This document shows, in pieces, positions 1 to 7,400 of a stretch of 28,521 nucleotides of DNA (position 1 is the first letter of the stretch; every line of letters starts with the position of its first letter). The stretch covers positions 1 through 28,521 of the forward strand of contig CAJTLF010000019.1 of assembly GCA_910577555.1 (NCBI GenBank), read 5' to 3'. The translations under genes were made by a program, and so were the position numbers. The stretch comes from an uncultured Christensenella sp. GTDB taxonomy: Bacteria > Bacillota > Clostridia > Christensenellales > Borkfalkiaceae. A model generated the notes under the pieces. That model saw nothing but the letters and a program-made list of their open reading frames with translations. It was not told the DNA's origin and did not search any database.

Positions 1-21
1 AATTAAACCAAATAATCGAAA

Positions 22-45
22 AAGGCGTAAGGCATCTTGCGCCTT
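22..45 (+). other. Hairpin in the guaA leader
   Basis: AAGGCGTAA and TTGCGCCTT pair with one T-G wobble around a six-base loop, 26 bases before the guaA start. An AT-rich stretch ending in five T follows. It could be the terminator of the gene to the left or part of a guaA leader structure. The window starts too close to tell, and no guaA promoter is visible. Confidence 0.4.
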
Positions 46-70
46 AAATAAATTTTTACAAGGGGTATTT

Positions 71-1603
71 ATGAAACACCAGAAAGTACTTATTCTCGAC
101 TTCGGCGGACAGTACAACCAGTTAATAGCAAGGCGCGTCCGCGAACACGGCGTATACTGCGATTTGTTGCCGTCCGAAATGAGCGTGGAAAAAATCAAGG
201 AATACGACCCCATAGGCATAATTTTTACGGGCGGTCCCAACAGCGTTTACGAAAAGGACAGCCCCAAAATAGATAAAGCCGTTTTCGATTTGGGCATACC
301 CGTTCTGGGTATTTGTTACGGCTGCCAGCTCGCGGTGCTTTTAACGGGCGGTACGGTGCAGAGCGCGACCACTTCGGAATACGGCAAGGCGGAAGTAACC
401 TGCTACCCGTCCAAGCTCACCAAGGACGTTCCCGAAAAATCGGTATGCTGGATGAGCCATACGGACAGGATAACCAAGCTCCCCGCGGGCTTTAAAAAGA
501 TTGCGGAAAGCAGCGACTGCCCTTACGCGGCGTTCGCCAACGAAGAAAAGAAAATTTACGGCGTACAGTTCCACCCCGAAGTAAATCACACTCAGTACGG
601 CGCGAAGCTTCTGCACAATTTCCTTTACGAAATTTGCGGCGCGGTCGGCGACTGGACTATGCACAACTTCGTAAGCAACCAGATTACCGCGTTGCGCGAA
701 AAGATAGGCGATAAAAAAGTGCTCTGCGCAATGTCTGGTGGCGTTGACTCTGCCGTTGCGGCAACTCTCATTCATAAAGCCGTCGGCGACAGGCTTACCT
801 GCGTTTTCGTTGACCACGGGCTTTTGAGAAAGTACGAAGCCGACGAGGTTATGTCCGTGTTCAAAGACGGCTTGAAGATGAATCTCATAAAAGCGGACGC
901 GGGCGCGGCGTTCCTTAAAAAGTTAAAGGGCGTTTCCGACCCCGAGAAAAAGCGCAAAATCATCGGCGAAGAATTTATCCGCACGTTCGAAGTGGAAGCA
1001 AAGAAGATAGGAAAGGTAGACTTTCTCGTTCAGGGCACCATTTACCCCGACGTAATCGAAAGCGGCAAGGGCAAGAGCGCGGTTATCAAATCCCACCACA
1101 ACGTGGGCGGCTTGCCGTCGGTAGTCGACTTCGAAGAGATAATCGAGCCGCTCCGCGACCTTTTCAAAGACGAAGTGAGAAAGGTCGGTTTCGAGCTGGG
1201 CTTGCCCAAGTCGGTAGTAATGCGCCAGCCCTTCCCCGGTCCGGGGCTTGCCATAAGAATTATGGGCGAAGTAACGGAAGAAAAGCTTGAAACCTTGCGC
1301 GACAGCGACTATATATTGCGCGACGAAATAGCAAAGGCGGGGCTTGACGAAGAAATCTGGCAGTACTTCACGGTAATAACCAACAGCAAGACGGTAGGCG
1401 TGCAGGGCGATTTCAGAACTTACGAAAACGTAATCGCAATCCGCGCCGTAACTTCGCTCGACGCTATGACCGCCGACTGGGCGCGTATCCCTTATTCCGT
1501 ACTCGAAACCATTTCCACCCGCATAGTAAACGAAGTTAAGCACGCAAACAGAATAGTGTATGATATAACGTCCAAACCGCCCGCAACCATCGAGTGGGAG
1601 TAA
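71..1603 (+). CDS. guaA: GMP synthase (glutamine-hydrolysing)
   Basis: Cytosolic enzyme that converts XMP to GMP using ATP and glutamine, the last step of guanylate synthesis. The 510-residue length is normal for the single-chain form. The N-terminal class I glutamine amidotransferase shows the nucleophile elbow GICYGCQ with Cys82 (the residue after G is usually M; here Cys85), and the His/Glu pair in GVQFHPEVNHTQYG. The ATP-pyrophosphatase domain has the P-loop SGGVDSAVAA near residue 224. The C-terminal dimerisation domain ends in the typical PPATIEWE. ATG is preceded by AAGGGG at good spacing. The TAA stop merges into the left end of a ~125-bp repeat. With the purine permease and adenine deaminase further on, it fits purine salvage, but it is not in an operon with them. 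Identification is secure. Confidence 0.98.
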   Translation: MKHQKVLILDFGGQYNQLIARRVREHGVYCDLLPSEMSVEKIKEYDPIGIIFTGGPNSVYEKDSPKIDKAVFDLGIPVLGICYGCQLAVLLTGGTVQSATTSEYGKAEVTCYPSKLTKDVPEKSVCWMSHTDRITKLPAGFKKIAESSDCPYAAFANEEKKIYGVQFHPEVNHTQYGAKLLHNFLYEICGAVGDWTMHNFVSNQITALREKIGDKKVLCAMSGGVDSAVAATLIHKAVGDRLTCVFVDHGLLRKYEADEVMSVFKDGLKMNLIKADAGAAFLKKLKGVSDPEKKRKIIGEEFIRTFEVEAKKIGKVDFLVQGTIYPDVIESGKGKSAVIKSHHNVGGLPSVVDFEEIIEPLRDLFKDEVRKVGFELGLPKSVVMRQPFPGPGLAIRIMGEVTEEKLETLRDSDYILRDEIAKAGLDEEIWQYFTVITNSKTVGVQGDFRTYENVIAIRAVTSLDAMTADWARIPYSVLETISTRIVNEVKHANRIVYDITSKPPATIEWE

Positions 1604-1726
1604 AAAACGCGTATCTGCGTCGCAATACTGCGTCAGCCTTGCGTTTTTTCTCGGTCACTTACGGTCAGTAAGCTCCCTGCGAAAAATCCGCGGTTTCCTT
1701 GTCTTGCTCGCATCTCCGCGTTTTTA
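1601..1726. repeat. ~125-bp inverted-ended repeat, copy 1
   Basis: Starts TAAAAAACGCG and ends CGCGTTTTTA, so its ends are inverted repeats. It differs from the copy after secA at only about three internal positions plus one extra A at the left end. Inside are a short hairpin CGCAA...TTGCG followed by six T (1621-1649), usable as a terminator for guaA, and a small palindrome CTTACGGTCAGTAAG. The first three bases are the guaA stop codon. Confidence 0.85.
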
Positions 1727-1737
1727 CCGCTCTTTTT

Positions 1738-1823
1738 GTCATTGCGAGCCTTGGCGAAGCAATCCAGAAAAACAATGCACACGCGTTACCGTCATTGCGC
1801 GGAGCGTAGCGACAAAGCAATCC
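1738..1823. repeat. Two degenerate REP-like repeats (GTCATTGCGAG...GCAATCC)
   Basis: Copies at 1738-1765 (shortened, with CCTTGGCGAAGCAATCC) and 1791-1823 (GTCATTGCGCGGAGCGTAGC, then GACAAAGCAATCC). The family recurs at 16409, 16465, 23780 and 23902 in this window. The ends ATTGC/GCAAT are inverted. Such dispersed short repeats are common in many bacterial genomes and are non-coding. Confidence 0.8.
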
Positions 1824-1900
1824 GGAATAACGCAAACCGCAAACCCCGTTACGAAGTAAAATACGGAATATAAAACTCGGTTTATAAATTAATTTCACTT

Positions 1901-1937
1901 CCCGCCCGCGGCGTAAAGCCGCGGGCGGGTCTTTTTT
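1901..1937 (+). terminator. Rho-independent terminator
   Basis: Perfect 12-bp GC stem CCCGCCCGCGGC/GCCGCGGGCGGG with loop GTAAA, followed by TCTTTTTT. It lies about 300 bases after guaA and would isolate guaA from the helicase gene. Between guaA and here there are only the repeats listed and AT-rich sequence with no gene. Confidence 0.9.
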
Positions 1938-1974
1938 ACTCCCATATTCGACACGCCCGCCGATAAAATACCCC

Positions 1975-2003
1975 TTGCAATTTGTTTGCGGGTATGTTAT
2001 ACT
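1975..2003 (+). promoter_or_regulatory. Sigma-A type promoter of helD
   Basis: TTGCAA (1975-1980), a 17-base spacer, then TATACT (1998-2003). The expected transcription start (about 2009-2011) falls directly before the ATG at 2012, so the message would have almost no leader. Confidence 0.7.
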
Positions 2004-2011
2004 TAACTGTA

Positions 2012-4393
2012 ATGACTGACTTTGACGAGTTAAAAAACTTAATCGAGCCGCACAAAAATCCCGATAAAAGATTTTTTCTGGACTTGGCGGACGCGGATAA
2101 GCAATTTTCTTACGAAAGCAGACGCATAGACGCGGTTATGAAAATGCTGCGCGTAATCAGGCTCGGCAAGCTTAAAGAAAAGCTTTCCGCCGCGCGTAAC
2201 GAGCGCGATGCTTTAACCGCGTCGTCGGATTACGATGCGGAAAAATACCGCAGGGTGCTTGAATTAAACGCGGACGTTTCCCGCCTGAAATCTAAAATGC
2301 AGGAGTTCAAGCCGCTCTTCGAAGAGCCGTATTTCGCCCGTATGGACGTAACGGACGAGCGGGAGGGCTACAACAGCTACTATATAGGCAAGCGCGGCGA
2401 CGAAAAGCTGGAAATAGTCGACTGGCGCGCCCCGCTCGCGCGGCGTTATTACCAGAAGAGTAAGACCTTCTTTTCAATCAACGACTATGCCTACAAGCTG
2501 ATTTTGCGCAGGGCAATCCGCACTAAAAACGGCAGGGTTCTCGACTTTAAAAACGAGTACCTTAAGCTTTCGGACTACCTTTCCCCCGAAGAGATAGGGG
2601 GGCGCAACGAAGAGCTTATCTTCGACCCGTTCTTAAAGGAAATTTTAAAGGACAGGAAAGAAAAGCGCGAAATCCGCGACATAATCGAAACCATTCAGGA
2701 AAAGCAGTTCGAGATTATAACCCTGCCCGAGCGCGACGAATTTGCGTTGCAGGGCGTGGCGGGCAGCGGAAAAACGATGATACTTCTTCACCGCCTGTCG
2801 TACGTAATGTACAACAACGAAAAGCTCCGCCCGTCCGACGTAATGGTAATAACCCCGTCCGATTCGTTCAACGCTTTCATAGACGAGCTTGCGCAGATAC
2901 TCGAACTCGAGCGGGTGCGAACGAGTACAATCGACGGGTATTTTCTTGCGGTGTTAAAGGGCGCGGGCGCGGACGTCGGCGGTAAAATAGATTTTTCCGC
3001 GCCGGTAAACGAGAGCTATCTCCGCTATATCTATTCGGACGATTTTTCCCGCGAGCTCGATAAAAAGCTTTCGAAAATTTACGACGGCATATACGGGCTT
3101 TTCGCGTCTGAAGACTGCCGCGCCGCGGTAGCGGAGGTGGCGGCGTCCTGCGCGGAGCAGACGGAGCTTTACGAAAAAATCAAAAACGCGGGGTTAAGGG
3201 TGCGCAGGTGCGTGCTCGGCGAAATAAAGGAAAAGCAGGGCGGCGGGCTATACTACACCAAGCAATTCCGCTATCTTTTCAATTGCGTGCTGGATATAAA
3301 GGAGTTTCTCTCGCTCGTGTTCACCGACGAACGGATGAAAACGCCCGCGTATTTTTACAGGCAACTGCTCTCGTTCTATAAATCGCTCAAATATATCCGC
3401 AGGTATTCGGAAAAAATCTGCCTTTCCGCGATAGCCGATTTAGGCTCGCTCGGAAACTCGGTAAAGCGCGAAATAAACGATTTGAAACGCTATAAACAGC
3501 GCATAGGCGGCGAAGAAATTTTAACCTACGCGTCCGGCATAGATAAGCGCGAAATTCTTCTGGACGAAATAGTAAAGACTGCCGAACGGGTGGAAAGTAT
3601 CCGAAACGGCTTTTTCGCCGTGCACGACTTTGCCGACGTACTCCGCGGCGAAAACTATCTCGTGTCCGTGGGCAAGTGCGAAAACACTCTCGAAGTTCTC
3701 AGATTTTTCTACAGGGAAACGGTAAAACGGGCGAAAGTCAAACACGGTATGGGGGCAAAGCCGCTCGTAAGGTGCGACGCATACGCGCTTTGCCGCATAC
3801 TTTTCAGGCTGGGTTACGACCTTTCGCCCAAATACGCGTTCGTGTTCGTGGACGAAGCGCAGGATATTTCGGCGGGCGAATACGAGATATTAAGGTCTAT
3901 AAACGGCCGCGCGGTGTTCAACGTTTTCGGCGACCTAAAGCAGAATATAACCGACTACCGCGGGCTCCGCAACTGGAACGAGCTGGGCTTGCCGCAGTAC
4001 GAGCTGAATTTAAACTACCGCAACACCAACGAAATAGTGGAGTTCGTCTCCCGCAATCTCAAAATAGAAATGAACTCCGTCGGGCTTGACGGCGAAAAGA
4101 CGGAAATAATCGCGCCACGCGCGGTAACTTCGTGGCTAAATTCAAAAAACGGGCTTAAAGCCGTGATATGTACGGGTCAAACCCTTGAAAATTTTTCCAA
4201 AAAGAGTTATAATTTAATGGGTAAAACGGGCAGAATCTCCAAAACCAGAATCAACGTTATGACCGTTTACGAAAGTAAAGGGCTCGAATTTACCGCGGTA
4301 GCCGTGGTTGATAGCGATATGACGGACAACGAAAAGTATATCGCATACACCCGCGCGTTGAAATGCCTTGCGCTCGTGCGCGAACGGCAATAA
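2012..4393 (+). CDS. helD: HelD-family superfamily 1 helicase-like protein
   Basis: 793 residues from the ATG at 2012. HelD proteins are UvrD-like ATPases that bind and free stalled RNA polymerase in Gram-positive bacteria. The N-terminus is charged and helical, as in the HelD arm that enters the secondary channel. The HelD signature follows: PYFARMDV, then YYIGKRG and VDWRAPLARRYY. Helicase motifs are complete: Walker A GVAGSGKT (248-255), Walker B VDEAQD (D614-D618) and motif VI YIAYTRA (776-782). The frame extends back to a TTG at 1982, but that codon lies upstream of the -10 box, so ATG 2012 is preferred. No Shine-Dalgarno precedes it. The next gene starts 89 bases downstream on the same strand with no terminator between, so co-transcription is possible. 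Family certain; exact role inferred. Confidence 0.88.
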   Translation: MTDFDELKNLIEPHKNPDKRFFLDLADADKQFSYESRRIDAVMKMLRVIRLGKLKEKLSAARNERDALTASSDYDAEKYRRVLELNADVSRLKSKMQEFKPLFEEPYFARMDVTDEREGYNSYYIGKRGDEKLEIVDWRAPLARRYYQKSKTFFSINDYAYKLILRRAIRTKNGRVLDFKNEYLKLSDYLSPEEIGGRNEELIFDPFLKEILKDRKEKREIRDIIETIQEKQFEIITLPERDEFALQGVAGSGKTMILLHRLSYVMYNNEKLRPSDVMVITPSDSFNAFIDELAQILELERVRTSTIDGYFLAVLKGAGADVGGKIDFSAPVNESYLRYIYSDDFSRELDKKLSKIYDGIYGLFASEDCRAAVAEVAASCAEQTELYEKIKNAGLRVRRCVLGEIKEKQGGGLYYTKQFRYLFNCVLDIKEFLSLVFTDERMKTPAYFYRQLLSFYKSLKYIRRYSEKICLSAIADLGSLGNSVKREINDLKRYKQRIGGEEILTYASGIDKREILLDEIVKTAERVESIRNGFFAVHDFADVLRGENYLVSVGKCENTLEVLRFFYRETVKRAKVKHGMGAKPLVRCDAYALCRILFRLGYDLSPKYAFVFVDEAQDISAGEYEILRSINGRAVFNVFGDLKQNITDYRGLRNWNELGLPQYELNLNYRNTNEIVEFVSRNLKIEMNSVGLDGEKTEIIAPRAVTSWLNSKNGLKAVICTGQTLENFSKKSYNLMGKTGRISKTRINVMTVYESKGLEFTAVAVVDSDMTDNEKYIAYTRALKCLALVRERQ

Positions 4394-4482
4394 TAATTCT
4401 TCCCGTAAAGGACTTAAACCCGTTTATCCGCGCGCGCAAAGGGGAATAACTTAACGGCGTGCAAACTTACAAGGAGTAAAAA

Positions 4483-7400
4483 ATGGCGAAAAGCAAAAAA
4501 CAGATTGAAACTTTGGAAATAGAAGGCGAGCTTTTAAATACGGTCAGTTACGCTACTTACTATTGCAGACTGCCGCTTTTCACCCAATTCAAAATTTTCA
4601 ACAGGGACGTGGAGAGCGCGCTTGCGGTAAAGCTTAGCGTAACGGGGTCGACCCCGCTCGTCCTTCCCACCGAAGTGTGCGTTGAAGAAATCCCGCACGA
4701 GAGCAGTGTGGAAGCCCTTCCGCAAAACGTGTTGAACCCCAAATATCTTGCCGAATTGCAGGAGCCGGAAACGTGTACGGTAACGGTAAAGCTCACCTGC
4801 GGCGACGAACTCGTATGCGAGCTGAACGCCGACGTGCGCGTCCTTCCCATAGATTACTGGGGCGGGCTTTCGGGCAATACCGAAATGCTCTCGGCGTTCG
4901 TCCGTCCCAAGCTTGCCGACTGCCAGAAAATTCTCGCCGAAGCGGGTTTGCAGCTCAAAACCTGGGGCTATTCTTCGGAGTTCGCGGGCTATGCGGGAAC
5001 GGATAAGAACGGAGTAAGAAACGCCGCCGCGGCAATTTTCGCCGCCATAAGACGGCTCAACATAGAGCGTAACGGCGACTGCGACCTTTCGGGCGCGGTA
5101 TGCACGGGCGACGCGGCAAGAATAGTTCAGGACAAGCTCGCAAGCCCCGTTGAAATGGCTCTTTTCGTGGCAAGCTGTCTTGAAAGCACCAAATTGAATC
5201 CCGTAATTTTACTCGGTAAATCAAGCATATCCGTGGGCGTATGGCTTTACGAAAGCTGTTTTTCATACTCATTGCAGGACGATATGCAGCTCGTTGAAAA
5301 GTACACGGCGGAAGGTGTAAACAACCTTACCGTGTTCGATATAGAAGACCTGTTCGCCCACAAAAACGCCAGCTATACCACCAGCGAAAGCCACGCTAAA
5401 GCCCGTTTGCAGAAAAACGAGTTCGAGATATGCCTTGACGTAAAGCGTTGCCGCATAGGCGGTATATTCCCCATGCCGTTAAAGGTAAAAACGGCTCACG
5501 GGTACGAGCTGTTGTCGGGCGGGCAAATATCCTTCGACGAAAAACCGCGCGAAGTTATCGACGCGGACAAGTTCGTCTACGACAAAAACGCCACCAAGGA
5601 CGAGAACTGGCAACGCCGCCTGCTCGACTTATCTCTCAAAAACAATCTTCTGAATTTCAGATACAGACGGGACTGCCTGCATATAACGTGCGCAGACCTT
5701 TCCGCTTTCTGCGAAAAGATAGAGCAGAAGGGCAAGTTCACCCTTTTCCCCAACGAAACGCCGTTAAAGGATGCGGCGTATTTCGGCGAAAGCAAGTCCG
5801 TAAAGGAAATGGCGGAGCTTCTGGAAATAGAGATGAAGAGCGGCAAGCTCCGCTGTCTATCTTCGGACGAGAGTATGGCGGAAACGGTCGGGTCGCTAAT
5901 CCGCAAATCCCGTCAGACAGAAGAAGAGGCGGGCGCAAAGACGCTCTATCTCGCGCTCGGCTTTTTAAGGTGGCGTGGCGAAGAAGGGGAAGACAAGTTC
6001 GCCCCCGTGTCCCTTCTGCCCGTCAGCCTTAAACGAATGAAATCGCAGGGCGTCGTTCTCGAAGTCGGCGACGGCTACGAAGTAAACACGACTCTTCTCG
6101 AAATGCTCAAACAGGATTTCGGCATAGACGTGCGCGGAATGGAAGGCAAGGGGCTCACCCCCAAGGAAATGCTCGCCGTGTTCCGCGGCAAAACTGCCAA
6201 TATGAAGGGCTGGTTCGTCTACGAAGACGTATATCTCGCCCAGTTCACCTTCGCGCGCTACGCAATGTGGTCGGACGTAAAGAACAACTCCGCACGGTTT
6301 GCCAAAAACCCGCTCATTGCAAGCTTGATGACAAATACCAACAAGCTCGCGGGCAACAAGCTTGCGGGCGTGAACGAAGACGACGGCGACCCCTGCAACG
6401 TGTTGACGCCGTTGCCCTGCGACAGCGCGCAGTACGCCGCAGTGGCAGAATCTGACAAGGGAACGACCTTCGTCTTACACGGTCCCCCGGGAACGGGCAA
6501 GAGCCAGACCATAACCAATATAATCGCCAACGCAATGTACAAGGGCAAGCGCGTGCTTTTCGTCGCTGAAAAGCAGGCGGCGTTGCAGGTCGTAAAAAAA
6601 CGCCTTTGCGCGGTAGGCGTGGGCGAATTTTGTCTCGAGCTCCACTCGGGCAAGTCGGTTGACAAGTCCGAAATTATAAGAAATATCGAAACGACGCTCT
6701 CTCTCACCTGCGAGCAGGACGGCGAAAAGTTCGCCGCCGCGGGCGCGAAAATCAAGGAAGTGCGCGACGGTCTCCGCGCCCCGCTTGCCGCGTTGCACAA
6801 AAAGCGCAGACTGGGCGTATCCGTTTACGAAGGTATAGTCTACTATCTAAGGAACAAGAACGCGCCCGAGCTTCTTAATATCGAAAGCACCTTTTACGAT
6901 TCTTTAACCAAGGAAAAACTCGCCGCGTACGAAAATATGCTCACCACCGCGCAGGCGGCGGCAAAGGAGTGCGGCGGGGTATACCGCTCCCCGTTCTCCG
7001 AAGTAAACCTGACCGAGTGCGGCGAAGAGACAAAGACGGCGGTAATCTGCGCCGCGGAAATAGTTCTTGCCGAGCTAAAACATTTGCGGAATTATCTGGG
7101 ACTGTTTCTCGAATCGTTCAACCAGAAAATTTCCAAGTTCACCTATAAAAAGCTTGAAAATTTAATCGCCATAGCCGCGGTATTGAAGGACGGCGGTCTG
7201 AACGTATTTTTCGAATGCGAAGAAGAAAAGCTGTACAGATTCTATAACGCCAACCTTCGCTACGACGGCGAAGTAAAGCACTGGTTAAAGCATTTCAGAA
7301 GTCTGCCCGATTTAGGCAAGCTCGCCGACCAGATAGAGTCCGAAATAGATAACTGGGGCGAAAATTACCGCTCTTCCCGCACGCTGTTGCAGGTAATAAA

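Noticed and set aside
1665..1898. Minus-strand small frame with GLLCRYAPRNDG-like sequence
   Set aside because: Translation of the REP-like repeat and the ~125-bp repeat. The same kind of peptide appears at every copy (16198-16518, 23450-23827, 23671-24024), so these are spurious.
1982..2011. TTG start ten codons upstream for helD
   Set aside because: It would place translation start inside the promoter spacer, upstream of the -10 box, and has no ribosome site.
4394..4482. Separate promoter for the hhe-like gene
   Set aside because: No convincing -35/-10 pair is visible in the 89 bases; left open as co-transcription with helD.
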